From Blautia sp. (GTDB lineage Bacteria > Bacillota > Clostridia > Lachnospirales > Lachnospiraceae): DNA of 32,750 nucleotides. The position numbers and the translations under genes were made by a program. Each line of letters starts with the position of its first letter. The first letter of the stretch is position 1. The DNA lies in assembly GCA_017459635.1 (NCBI GenBank), contig JAFUCO010000077.1:1-32750 (forward strand), in the 5' to 3' direction. The notes under the pieces were generated by a model. That model did not search any database. It worked only from the letters and a program-made list of their open reading frames with translations, and had not been told where the DNA came from. Below, one piece after another: positions 8,137 to 15,903 of this stretch.

Positions 8137-9276
8137 TCAGTGCTCTGCCGCATACAGCCCGGGCTGCTTCTGCCATCTGATCATCCGAAACTCCCTTGGT
8201 GTCATTCCAAAACTGCGCCGGAACTGGCGGTTAAAATATGAAATATTATCAAAGCCATGGTCCATCGCCACCTCCATCACCGGATGATCTGTTTTCTCAA
8301 GATCCTCCGCCGCCTTATGTATACGCAGGGAATTGATATACTTAACACAGGTCATCCCGGCATTCTGCTTGAATATGCTCATAAAATAGCTCTCCGAAAA
8401 GCCGCTGACATCCGCAAGATGTGAAATTGTGATCGGCTCCTGGTAATGCTCCCCGATATACCTGAGCACCTTCTGGAACTGCTTTTTGTTCTCGCGCTCG
8501 GCCCCGCTTACAGCACTGTCCTTCACATAGCCGGCTGCAAATAGCAGATATATAAGATGCAGAAGCTGCTCTTTAAGAAAAAGCTCATAGTATCCGTTTT
8601 TCTCCTGAAAAGTACTAAGTGCTCCCAGAAACGTCCGGCGTATTTCTTCATAACAGCTGCTGCCTTTGCTCATCCTCTCTGTCATGTGCATCTGCCCCTG
8701 GGAAAGAGGCCGGAGATACTGAAGCGCCGACAGGTCCTGGCCTGCTGCCCCGAGAAAATCGAGGTGAAACACAAGACTGTCCGAAACCATCTCCTCGCCG
8801 GGTATCTCCATCGCGGAATGAAGTGTAAAGGGCGGCACGATTATAAGATCTCCCGCCCGGGCCTGAAACTGCTGTTGTCCTACCCTGTAATCAGAAACTC
8901 CGCTTATGATAAGGGTGACCTCCATCTCCTCATGCCAGTGAAGCGCAAGCTCTGTATAAGTATCCGGGACCTTGCAGTGGTAGCTGTTGACGGGGAGAAA
9001 AATATCCCCATGCTCCGCCTGCTCCTTCTGATCCGGAGTAACTGAAGCAGCTTTTGCTACAGGCTCCGAAGAACCGGCTGCCGTATCTTTCACATAATCC
9101 GGAAAATCCGCTGTATTACCTTTCGTATTATCCGGTAAATCCGCCGCATTACCTTCCGCATAATCCGGAAAATCCTCCGCATTACCTTCCGCATGATCCG
9201 GAATAAAGGTTATCGCATCTTCCATATTCTCCGGTACAGTCTGTCTTTTTTTACTAATTTCAGATTTATGTATCAT
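8137..9276 (-). CDS. AraC-family regulator with repeat-bearing N-terminus
   Basis: 379 aa. The middle contains a cupin-type sensor region (LHWHEEMEVTLIISG, then AGDLIIVPPFTLHS), expected to bind a sugar. The C-terminus holds two AraC helix-turn-helices (ISHLADVSGFSESYFMSIFK and VMEVAMDHGFDNISYFNRQF). It probably controls the downstream operon, the divergent GH13 gene, or both. The first 80 or so residues are not typical of the family: they contain 11-residue units (DYAEGNAADLP type) ahead of the sensor. ATG 9276 gives the longest protein but has no clear ribosome binding site. ATG 9225 (MEDAIT) has GGAG only three bases away, so the start is uncertain. Confidence 0.85.
   Translation of the reverse strand: MIHKSEISKKRQTVPENMEDAITFIPDHAEGNAEDFPDYAEGNAADLPDNTKGNTADFPDYVKDTAAGSSEPVAKAASVTPDQKEQAEHGDIFLPVNSYHCKVPDTYTELALHWHEEMEVTLIISGVSDYRVGQQQFQARAGDLIIVPPFTLHSAMEIPGEEMVSDSLVFHLDFLGAAGQDLSALQYLRPLSQGQMHMTERMSKGSSCYEEIRRTFLGALSTFQEKNGYYELFLKEQLLHLIYLLFAAGYVKDSAVSGAERENKKQFQKVLRYIGEHYQEPITISHLADVSGFSESYFMSIFKQNAGMTCVKYINSLRIHKAAEDLEKTDHPVMEVAMDHGFDNISYFNRQFRRSFGMTPREFRMIRWQKQPGLYAAEH
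9095..9193 (-). repeat. in-frame 33-bp minisatellite in the AraC regulator gene
   Basis: Units 9095-9127, 9128-9160 and 9161-9193, with a partial unit from 9194, share the DNA words ATCCGG and CATTACCTTCCGCA. They encode 11-residue blocks (D-x-x-x-G-N-x-x-D-x-P) in the N-terminal extension. Confidence 0.88.
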
Positions 9277-9406
9277 ATCGTAGTTTTGTGTTATTTTTTA
9301 ATGAGAATGAGCAAGAAAATCTGTGTTCTAAGGTGTATTGTAGCATTATCAAAAACAAAGCACAACATAAATCCGTAAGGAAATGCAATAAAGGGGGATT
9401 TTAAAA

Positions 9407-10951
9407 ATGGCAGCAAAATGGTTAAAGGATGCAGTTTTCTATGAGATCTATCCACAGTCCTTCCGTGATACCAACGGCGACGGAATCGGTGATTTCAACG
9501 GTATCATCGAAAAGCTTGATTATATAAAAGATCTTGGCTGCAACGCACTGTGGATCAATCCCTGTTTCGATTCACCATTTAAAGATGCAGGCTACGATGT
9601 CAGGGACTACAAAAAAGCGGCAGCCCGCTACGGCACAAATGAGGATCTGTACAGACTTTTCGAAGAGGCTCATAAAAAAGGCATTCACGTACTCCTGGAC
9701 CTTGTTCCCGGACACACCTCCGAAGAGCACGAATGGTTCCGCCAGAGCCAGAAGGCAGTAAAGAACGAATATACAGACCGCTATATCTGGACCAGCTTCT
9801 GTTTTGAGGGTGCCGAAGGTTATCCTTATGTCGGCGGTGAAAGTGAACGCAGCGCAACCTACCTGCTCAACTTCTTCAAGTGCCAGCCCGCTCTCAACTA
9901 TGGCTTCCACAAGGTGACAAAACCGTGGCAGCTTCCCGAGAATCATCCTGAGGCACTTGCTACCCGCGAGGCTATGAAGGATGTAATGCGTTTCTGGCTG
10001 AGCCACGGCTGCGATGGCTTCCGCGTTGACATGGCTGCCTCCCTCGTCAAAAACGATGACGAAAAGAAGAGTGGCACAAGCGCTGTATGGCGTGATATCC
10101 GCCGCATGCTCGAACTGGAATATCCGGACGCCGCAATGGTATCTGAATGGAGCAATCCGCCGCTCGCTCTGAGAGCCGGCTATGATATGGACTTCTATCT
10201 TAACGAAAGAGGCAACGGTTATTCAACCCTTATCCGTGACTACCAGAACCATGACGGAGAAGACCACAGCTACTTCAAGAAAGATGCCGGCGGAAACATC
10301 AACCGCTTCCTTGATCAGTACCTTACCTGGTACGAGGATACAAAGGATAAGGGTTATATCTCCCTTCTGTCCTGCAACCACGACACACTCCGTCCCAGAT
10401 ACAATCTGGATGAGGAAGAACTGAAGCTTGCCTACGCATTTATATACACTCTTCCAGGTGTACCGTTCCTGTACTATGGTGATGAGATAGGTATGAAATA
10501 CCTTGACATCCCAACCAAGGAAGGCGGATACTTCCGTACAGGATCCAGAACCCCGATGCAGTGGAGCAAAAGCGCAAACCTCGGCTTCTCTACAGGAAAC
10601 AGCGAAGACCTCTACCTCCCGGTAGATCCTTCCGAAGACGCCCCGACCGTAGAAGCGCAGGAAGCTGACCCGTCCTCACTGCTCAACACGGTAAAGGCAA
10701 TCCTTAAGCTCCGTCACGACCACGAAGACCTGCAGGCCGACGCACCCTTCGCAGTGATCTGCAGCGAGCCCGGAAGACCGCTGGTTTACCGCCGTGGAAA
10801 CCTCATCCTCGCCGTAAATCCTGACGGTAATGCAAAAGAAGTAAAGACAGATCTCGGAAAAGCAGAAAACATCTTCACCCTCGGAACCGCAGAATACAAA
10901 GAAGGTACACTGAGCCTCGGCGCACAGTCATTCGCGGTATTCAACGTATAA
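9407..10951 (+). CDS. GH13 alpha-glucosidase / oligosaccharide hydrolase
   Basis: 514 aa, the alpha-amylase superfamily, retaining cleavage of alpha-glucosidic bonds. The N-terminus FYEIYPQSFRDTNGDGIGDF (11-30) is typical. Catalytic residues are visible: nucleophile D208 in DGFRVDMA, acid/base E247 in AMVSEWSNP, and N324-H325-D326 in region IV. Region I reads DLVPGHTS (98-105), with Gly where many members have Asn before the His. No signal peptide is present, so it acts on imported oligosaccharides. Subfamily and linkage cannot be fixed by eye; oligo-1,6-glucosidase or trehalose-6-phosphate hydrolase-like activity are options. The start is ATG 9407 behind AAGGGGG. Codons ending in C are common, suggesting high expression. 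It is transcribed divergently from the AraC gene. Confidence 0.88.
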   Translation: MAAKWLKDAVFYEIYPQSFRDTNGDGIGDFNGIIEKLDYIKDLGCNALWINPCFDSPFKDAGYDVRDYKKAAARYGTNEDLYRLFEEAHKKGIHVLLDLVPGHTSEEHEWFRQSQKAVKNEYTDRYIWTSFCFEGAEGYPYVGGESERSATYLLNFFKCQPALNYGFHKVTKPWQLPENHPEALATREAMKDVMRFWLSHGCDGFRVDMAASLVKNDDEKKSGTSAVWRDIRRMLELEYPDAAMVSEWSNPPLALRAGYDMDFYLNERGNGYSTLIRDYQNHDGEDHSYFKKDAGGNINRFLDQYLTWYEDTKDKGYISLLSCNHDTLRPRYNLDEEELKLAYAFIYTLPGVPFLYYGDEIGMKYLDIPTKEGGYFRTGSRTPMQWSKSANLGFSTGNSEDLYLPVDPSEDAPTVEAQEADPSSLLNTVKAILKLRHDHEDLQADAPFAVICSEPGRPLVYRRGNLILAVNPDGNAKEVKTDLGKAENIFTLGTAEYKEGTLSLGAQSFAVFNV

Positions 10952-10954
10952 GGA

Positions 10955-10978
10955 AACACAGGAGCGGTTTCCTGTGTT
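10955..10978. repeat. REP-like element 3 nt after the GH13 stop
   Basis: Perfect 8-bp arms AACACAGG / CCTGTGTT surround AGCGGTTT, a core variant. The orientation relative to the gene is the same as at the other gene ends. Confidence 0.75.
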
Positions 10979-11000
10979 CTATCCCTCAGACCTTCACTTC

Positions 11001-11046
11001 TAAATGGAGAGTCCCACTCCTCTGCAGGAGTGGGACTCTCCATTTA
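11001..11046. other. 46-bp perfect hairpin, 21-bp arms
   Basis: TAAATGGAGAGTCCCACTCC plus T (11001-11021) is followed by the loop CTGC and its exact reverse complement (11026-11046). Neither side is followed by a T-tract in the direction of transcription, so it is not a standard intrinsic terminator. It may still end or stabilise the GH13 transcript. Confidence 0.85.
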
Positions 11047-11108
11047 AAAATTACATGTCTGATTAAAGGGCTTATTCCAATATCAGTGCCTTAGCCCTGT
11101 TCACTTAG

Positions 11109-11133
11109 GAACAAAGGGGACAGTTCTCTGTTC
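11109..11133. repeat. degenerate REP-like element
   Basis: The core GGGACAGTTC has one change from the family and the outer words GAACA / TGTTC. It lies in the intergenic region between the convergent GH13 and HAD genes. Confidence 0.55.
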
Positions 11134-11152
11134 ACTCTTCCAGTATCCAAAT

Positions 11153-11172
11153 AACCGTCCCCTGCATTCTTC
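11153..11172. repeat. REP-like half element abutting the HAD stop codon
   Basis: AACCGTCCCCTGCATTCTTC sits directly next to the TAA stop (11175-11173). On the HAD strand it reads stop, GAAGAATGCAGGGGACGG. Only one arm is recognisable. Confidence 0.65.
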
Positions 11173-12531
11173 TTATGCTGCTTCGTCCAGTACTTCTTCC
11201 TCTAATTCTTCCTCTACTAACTCTTCCTCTATTAATTCTTCTTCAGCTTCCTCTTCTTCCGCCCCGGGAGCCTGATACTGTGTCTCAGCTTTCGTGATCT
11301 CCTCCGGGTAGATCTGGGCAAAATCCTCCTTCATCGAAACAGGAATGAATCCCTGATCAATGTATTCCTGAGATTTTTCATCCCAGTCCTGCATGCCCCA
11401 TTCTCTCTCGGTATCATCTGCAACTACCATATACGCCTCTGAAGGATATTCATTATCGATGAGTGCATATTGCATCATACTGGTATCGCTTCCGCTGTTT
11501 CCGAAAGCAAGGACCGGGCGCTGTCCTATTTCTCTTTCTATGAATATGGTCTTGTTGGCGTTCAGGTTTTTCTGAACAAAACCGCCTGTGATGATCAGTT
11601 GGTCATCCTTGCCCTCTTCGCCATACTTATAATCCATATTCGATGATGTTTTTTCGTGGCCTTCAAGCTTGATCTCAAACTCTGTACCGATCACGTGGCT
11701 CGGGGTGACAAAATCCTTGATCGGAGAATTTGCCACGATCGCACGTGTTGTCGTACGCTCTGTACCACTGATCACATAGATCGTAAAATCGTTATCATAA
11801 AGGTATTCCACCAGCTCTGCCATCGGAAGGTAAAAACCATCGATGTAACGCATATTGTTAAAGCTTGCAGTTTCCTTCTGACCGAACTCTACAGCATGGT
11901 CATAAAGCTCCTGCACCGTCATACCGGAATATGCTCTTGCAAAGTCTCTCGCAAGCTCTTCTCCCGCTTTGTACTCCGGAGTGATGGAATCCGCAACTTC
12001 CTTTAACTCTTTCTTGTCTCTTTCAGAAAGCCACTCACTGTCATCCAGAAGAGTATCGCAGAAGTCGATATACATCATTGTATCATAATATGTAAAAAAC
12101 GTCTCGCAGGTGAGTGTTCCATCCATATCAAAAACAGCGATACGGTCTTTCACCGGAATAAAGTTGTCCGGATCATCCTCATTAGTAACCATTGTTACAT
12201 AATCTCTCAGGCTCTCCGCAACAGGAGAATCCTCTGTCCAATACTCACTAAGCGGAAGCTCTGCATCTGCGTCCGCAGCTTCATCCTCTGCAGCCGCAAC
12301 CTCAGCAACAGTCTCCTCCGCAGCTGCAACCTCAGCAACAGTCTCCTCCGCAGCTGCAACCTCAGCAACAGTCTCTTCTGCAGCTGCAACCTCAGCAACA
12401 GTCTCTTCTGCAGCTGCACTCTCCGCAGCCGTCTCCACTGCCTCTGCAGGAACATTCGCAGTAAATGCAGTGCAGGTAAGCAGCGCGAGTGTCAAAGGTA
12501 ATACACTACAATTCTTTTTCAGTTTACTCAT
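11173..12531 (-). CDS. exported HAD-superfamily phosphatase with repetitive termini
   Basis: 452 aa. A signal peptide is visible (basic start MSKLKKN, hydrophobic core to about residue 26, likely cleavage near AEA at 29-31), so it should act outside the membrane. The catalytic HAD domain begins with DMDGTLT (nucleophile D135, acid D137). Motif II is VISGTERTT and motif IV GNSGSDTSMM, with the family Asp replaced by Asn at its start. The overall type resembles phosphoserine-phosphatase-like HADs. Between signal and domain lie four exact copies of AEETVAEVAA (residues 41-80), an Ala/Glu linker. The C-terminus is a Glu-rich tail of five-residue repeats (EELVE type). The start is ATG 12531 with AAAGGAAG upstream. 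Substrate unknown. Confidence 0.82.
   Translation of the reverse strand: MSKLKKNCSVLPLTLALLTCTAFTANVPAEAVETAAESAAAEETVAEVAAAEETVAEVAAAEETVAEVAAAEETVAEVAAAEDEAADADAELPLSEYWTEDSPVAESLRDYVTMVTNEDDPDNFIPVKDRIAVFDMDGTLTCETFFTYYDTMMYIDFCDTLLDDSEWLSERDKKELKEVADSITPEYKAGEELARDFARAYSGMTVQELYDHAVEFGQKETASFNNMRYIDGFYLPMAELVEYLYDNDFTIYVISGTERTTTRAIVANSPIKDFVTPSHVIGTEFEIKLEGHEKTSSNMDYKYGEEGKDDQLIITGGFVQKNLNANKTIFIEREIGQRPVLAFGNSGSDTSMMQYALIDNEYPSEAYMVVADDTEREWGMQDWDEKSQEYIDQGFIPVSMKEDFAQIYPEEITKAETQYQAPGAEEEEAEEELIEEELVEEELEEEVLDEAA
11202..11246 (-). repeat. 15-bp in-frame repeats at the HAD C-terminus
   Basis: Units 11202-11216, 11217-11231 and 11232-11246 (CTAATTCTTCCTCTA type) encode five-residue acidic blocks near the C-terminal end. 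Confidence 0.8.
12291..12410 (-). repeat. 30-bp in-frame minisatellite in the HAD linker
   Basis: Four units (12291-12320, 12321-12350, 12351-12380, 12381-12410) encode AEETVAEVAA. They differ only at synonymous positions (TCCTCC versus TCTTCT, GCC versus GCT), so they are young copies. Confidence 0.95.
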
Positions 12532-12583
12532 TTTTTCTTCCTTTCTGAGTGTGGTTAATACTCTACGTATTTACTGAAGCATT

Positions 12584-12621
12584 CCTGTACGGCATCGTCT
12601 CTATAAAAAATGCCGTACAGG
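12584..12621. other. hairpin upstream of the HAD gene
   Basis: CCTGTACGGCAT (12584-12595) and ATGCCGTACAGG (12610-12621) are exact inverted copies around a 14-base loop. It lies in the 347-bp non-coding region 12532-12878, 53 bp upstream of the HAD start, and could be a leader structure. No clear promoter was seen here. Confidence 0.6.
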
Positions 12622-12708
12622 TACAAATAATACCGTTCATATATTGTAGCGCCGAAAAAGATGTCTGTAAAGAAGTTTTCCTGTAACTGTTCAGAACAGC
12701 CCGAAGCA

Positions 12709-12753
12709 CTGTTACCATTCACGGCCCAGCCGCAAGCGGCCGTGAATAGCCAC
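12709..12753. repeat. short MITE-like palindrome, related to 16211-16413
   Basis: The ends CTGTTACCATTCACGGCC and GGCCGTGAATAGCCAC form an inverted repeat with a short Gly-codon-like GC-rich centre. The same end words (TGTTAC-ATTCAC / GTGAATAG-AAC) bound a longer element at 16211-16413. A short palindrome, CTGTTCAGAACAG, lies just upstream at about 12688-12700. Confidence 0.6.
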
Positions 12754-12823
12754 TTAGACATGATAGTGTATGTATGTCAGATATAACAGCATCAAAAACC
12801 ACCGTTATAGATGAGGAGTAACC

Positions 12824-12862
12824 AAAAACAAGACAGAGAACACCTGCCCTGCCTTGTTTTTT
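12824..12862. terminator. probable bidirectional terminator after the thiamine operon
   Basis: AACAAG (12827-12832) and CTTGTT (12853-12858) pair, extended inward by CAG/CTG. T-rich runs follow on the plus strand and A-rich runs (U on the minus transcript) on the other side. The interior resembles a decayed REP element (GACAGAGAAC ... CCCTGCC). It would end the minus-strand thi operon and possibly plus-strand reads. Confidence 0.6.
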
Positions 12863-12878
12863 GTCTTTTGTTGCATTT

Positions 12879-13631
12879 TTATTGTTTTAAAATATTCAGT
12901 ATCTTTTTTTTGTACTCCAGAAACTCTTCTGTCAGCGAAAAATCTTTCCGCTCATTTCTTTTTACGCTTATCCTGATCTCATCATCTATCCGTCCAGGTG
13001 ATCCTGTCATGATATAAACGCGGTCTGACAGCATCAACGCCTCATCTATGTCATGAGTTATAAAAATAGTGGACAGATCGATCCGGCTCATAATATCAAG
13101 ATACCAGTCGTGCATCTGGCCTTTGGTTATCATATCAAGTGCTGAAAAAGGCTCATCCAGCAGCGCGACTCCCTCTGAACCAAGATATGTTCGCAGAAGA
13201 GCTGCCCTCTGGCGCATTCCACCTGAAAGCTGCGACGGGTACTGATACTCTGTACCCGCAAGTCCGAACTGCGCAAAGTATGGAGCCGCTGTCCTTCGTG
13301 CATCCGCTTTTTTTGCTCCGCGTATTACCAGTGGAAGCGCCGCATTATCAATGATCTTCTTATGTGGAAGAAGAAGATCCTTCTGGAGCATATAGCTGAC
13401 CTTTCCAGGCTTCTCCGTAATATCCTCACCGGAAAGCATTACCCGGCCGCTGTCCGGCCGCACAAGTCCTGATATAACCTGAAAAAGTGTTGTCTTTCCT
13501 GATCCGCTGAGCCCCAGCAGAGACACAAGCTCACCTTTTTCAAGCCGGATACTGATGTCTTCTATTATCATCCGTCCGTCATAGGACTTTGAAATATGTT
13601 CTGTGCGAAGCAGAGAACTGTCTGCTGCCAT
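12879..13631 (-). CDS. thiZ: ABC transporter ATP-binding protein, thiamine-precursor uptake
   Basis: 250 aa from ATG 13631. This is the nucleotide-binding subunit driving import through the ThiX permease at the membrane. Walker A is GLSGSGKTTLF, the signature is LSGGMRQRAALLR, Walker B is VALLDEPFSALD, and the switch His lies in IFITHDIDEA. The start is chosen for the strong GGAGGAGG site just upstream; an ATG 22 codons earlier extends the frame but has no better signal. It is last of four genes behind a TPP riboswitch. On its own the sequence also fits nitrate/taurine-type importers; the riboswitch and the neighbouring THI5-like protein decide the role. Confidence 0.82.
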   Translation of the reverse strand: MAADSSLLRTEHISKSYDGRMIIEDISIRLEKGELVSLLGLSGSGKTTLFQVISGLVRPDSGRVMLSGEDITEKPGKVSYMLQKDLLLPHKKIIDNAALPLVIRGAKKADARRTAAPYFAQFGLAGTEYQYPSQLSGGMRQRAALLRTYLGSEGVALLDEPFSALDMITKGQMHDWYLDIMSRIDLSTIFITHDIDEALMLSDRVYIMTGSPGRIDDEIRISVKRNERKDFSLTEEFLEYKKKILNILKQ

Positions 13632-13875
13632 CAGGTATTCCTCCTCCCTGAAAGCACTTTCAGATGCCGACTTACTGTTGTTCTTCGGGGGCATCATACT
13701 TTGTCTCCGTTATAAAATGAAGCACTTCCCGCAGCACGCTGCATAGGTACAGCCTGTCTTGCAAAATGTGTTAAGCAGCAGGCTGCGGGGAATGATCCCT
13801 GAGAGATTCAGGTTATTTACTCTCCGCCTGAATTGACAGAAGCCAGGCTCAAATTCCTCAAGCCGAAGCTGAACT

Positions 13876-14874
13876 TCATTCAAGATAGTCGTTAGAATAA
13901 CCGATTCCGCTCAGGTCATGCTCTGTCAGGCCGTTCTTATAAAGCCATCCGTAAAAGCCGTCCCATCTGGCAGGATCAAACACACCCCATGAAGAGGCAT
14001 CCGCAATATACTGTCCGCTCAACCACTCCTGGCTTGCATAGACAAGATCCTGTGAACCGGTAAGAGAGCCTGTCTCATCTCCTTCGATGAGAAGATCCGC
14101 CGCTTCCTTCGGATTCTGCACGGCATATTCATATCCCTTCGCTGTAGCTCTGAGAAAAGCCTTTGCAGTTTCGGGAGATTCCTCAAGGAAATCATTGTTG
14201 GCAAGGATTACCGGCGTGTAATAATCAAGCTCAGATGTGATGTCGCTGAAATTCCAGTAATCACAGTCCACGCCTTCCTGTTCGGCATTTATTCCGCTCC
14301 ATCCATAGAATACCCATACCGCATCCGTCTGGTTGGCTGCAAGCGCCGCCGGCTCATCGGTAATGTCATTTGGTATAAGCGTAACCTTGTCAAAGTCGGC
14401 CCCTTCCTGCTCCATGCAGTAGCGGATCATAGCCATCTCAATAGGACTCTCCCAGGTCGAATAAACCTTACCCTCAAGGCCCTTCGGTGATTCTATTCCG
14501 TCCCCCGCTCTTGACAGGATTCCGGAAGTATTATGCTGAAGAATAGCCGCAACCGCAGTCACCTCAAGCGGTTCTTCAAGGTCAAGCGAAGCCGCCATTG
14601 TATCCTGAGCATCCACCGCGAATTCAGCCTGTCCGGCTGCACACATAAGCACCGAACCGTTTTCAGGCGGCTGCACAATCTCTACATCCAGCCCCTCTTC
14701 TTCATAATACCCAAGAGCCTTTGCGGCATAGATTCCCGTATGATTGGTATTAGGTGTCCAGTCAAGGCAGAACGTGATCTCTGTCAGATCATCTTCTGCA
14801 AAAACTGCCGGAGAAAAACCTGCAGCTATAGCTGCTGCTGCAAAAACCGCGGTGACCATCTTTATTTTTCTCAT
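13876..14874 (-). CDS. thiY: THI5/NMT1-like substrate-binding protein (thiamine precursor)
   Basis: 332 aa from ATG 14874. It has an N-terminal signal peptide (MRKIKM, then a hydrophobic Ala-rich core ending near VFAED) and no lipobox Cys, although substrate-binding proteins of Firmicutes are usually anchored. The mature part begins with the family motif LDWTPNTNHTGIYAAKALGY, diagnostic of the NMT1/THI5-like group that binds hydroxymethylpyrimidine-type thiamine precursors. A long ligand-binding two-lobe body follows (about 300 residues). The site GAAGG lies about six bases before the start. The gap to the upstream permease gene is 261 bp and contains a REP cluster, unusual within an operon. 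Confidence 0.85.
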   Translation of the reverse strand: MRKIKMVTAVFAAAAIAAGFSPAVFAEDDLTEITFCLDWTPNTNHTGIYAAKALGYYEEEGLDVEIVQPPENGSVLMCAAGQAEFAVDAQDTMAASLDLEEPLEVTAVAAILQHNTSGILSRAGDGIESPKGLEGKVYSTWESPIEMAMIRYCMEQEGADFDKVTLIPNDITDEPAALAANQTDAVWVFYGWSGINAEQEGVDCDYWNFSDITSELDYYTPVILANNDFLEESPETAKAFLRATAKGYEYAVQNPKEAADLLIEGDETGSLTGSQDLVYASQEWLSGQYIADASSWGVFDPARWDGFYGWLYKNGLTEHDLSGIGYSNDYLE

Positions 14875-14920
14875 ATATACCTTCTTTCCCGGAGCCGCCA
14901 TGCTCCGCGTTTTATAAAAG

Positions 14921-14988
14921 TAAGACAGGGGACGGTTCTCTGTCTTAGAGAACCGTCCCCTGTCTTAGAGAACCGTCCTCTGTCTTAC
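14921..14988. repeat. REP cluster of three cores inside the thiamine operon
   Basis: GACAGGGGACGGTTCTC (14924-14940) and its reverse complement GAGAACCGTCCCCTGTC surround TGTCTTA, giving a 17-bp-arm hairpin. A third copy (GAGAACCGTCCTCTGTC) follows in tandem, with 20-bp period to the second. It lies between thiX and thiY. All arms use the word AAGACAG instead of AACACAG. Confidence 0.9.
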
Positions 14989-15135
14989 TTTCAACTGTTC
15001 AATACTCTTTCTGAATAGTTACACATCCGGCGATGCCTGCTTCAAGAATCGTCCATTACTGCCCGATGCCTGTTGCTTAAGAGTTTTCACATGTCTGTCA
15101 CATCAAATACTTCCAGCTGCTCTGAACCGTTACAC
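14989..15135. other. remaining thiX-thiY spacer
   Basis: It contains a weak inverted pair (AACTGTTCAATA / TGAATAGTTAC, about 14993-15023) that recalls the ends of the MITE-like elements at 12709 and 16211. Nothing else is recognised. Confidence 0.35.
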
Positions 15136-15903
15136 TTACTTCTGCTTTCGGTTCCACGGCATAAAAACCCTCTTGAGCAGCTCCACCACTCCCATAAGCA
15201 GAAGACTTATCATGATAATGAGTATAATCACTGCAAACATCCGGTCAAAGGCATATGCTTTTTTTACCCTGGTCATATAAACGCCGAGGCCTTCAAAACC
15301 TCCCAGCCATTCCGAGATAACCGCCCCTACCACTGCATAGGATGCAGAGATCTTGAGGCCGGAAAAGAAATACGGCAGTGCCGCCGGAATCTTTACATGA
15401 CGGAATATCTGCACCCTGCCGGCTCCCATGGAGCGCAGAAGATTGATGCAGTCAGGATCAACTCCCTTATAACCGTCAAGAAGCCCGACAGCTATCGGGA
15501 AAAAGGTAGTGATCACTACCAATGTGATCTTGGGTGCCATTCCAAAGCCCATCCAGAGTACCAGAAGCGGAGCAATAGCTATTGTCGGGATAGTCTGCGA
15601 GATGACCAGTATAGGATATAGCGCCTTTTCAATAAGGCTGAACCTGTCCATGATCGTAGCTATCAAAAAAGCAATACCTATTCCCAGGAGCAGGCCATAA
15701 ATCGCTTCCTGCACCGAGATTACCGCATGGTGCATCAGATTACCGAAATCACTGATAAATGCCTTAACTACCGCTATGGGCGAAGGCAGCATATATGCCG
15801 GAACCGCCCCTGAGGCAGTAACGATATGCCAGATGAGCAGTATCAGCAATATGGCAATAGCAGCCGGCAGTCTGTCAGTGATATTTGCCGATTTTTCTTT
15901 CAA
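15136..15903 (-). CDS. thiX: ABC transporter permease, thiamine-precursor uptake
   Basis: 255 aa from TTG 15903. It is an integral membrane subunit with about six hydrophobic helices. The cytoplasmic coupling (EAA-type) loop is visible around LLRSMGAGRVQIFRHVKIPAALPYF's first part, and the following helix ends SEWLGGFEGLGVYM, as in nitrate/sulfonate/HMP-type permeases. No ATG gives a good start. TTG 15903 is preceded by AAGGAGAGG with nine bases of spacing, so it is preferred over the longer frame to 15954. The first 29 bp overlap the end of the thiamine-binding protein gene, suggesting coupled translation. Confidence 0.8.
   Translation of the reverse strand: MKEKSANITDRLPAAIAILLILLIWHIVTASGAVPAYMLPSPIAVVKAFISDFGNLMHHAVISVQEAIYGLLLGIGIAFLIATIMDRFSLIEKALYPILVISQTIPTIAIAPLLVLWMGFGMAPKITLVVITTFFPIAVGLLDGYKGVDPDCINLLRSMGAGRVQIFRHVKIPAALPYFFSGLKISASYAVVGAVISEWLGGFEGLGVYMTRVKKAYAFDRMFAVIILIIMISLLLMGVVELLKRVFMPWNRKQK

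Noticed and set aside
11001-11046. intrinsic terminator
   Set aside because: The stem is strong but no U-tract follows on either strand, so it was recorded as a hairpin only.
12555-12761. 68-codon minus-strand frame upstream of the HAD gene
   Set aside because: It runs through the MITE-like palindrome and a hairpin, and has no ribosome site; it is likely non-coding.
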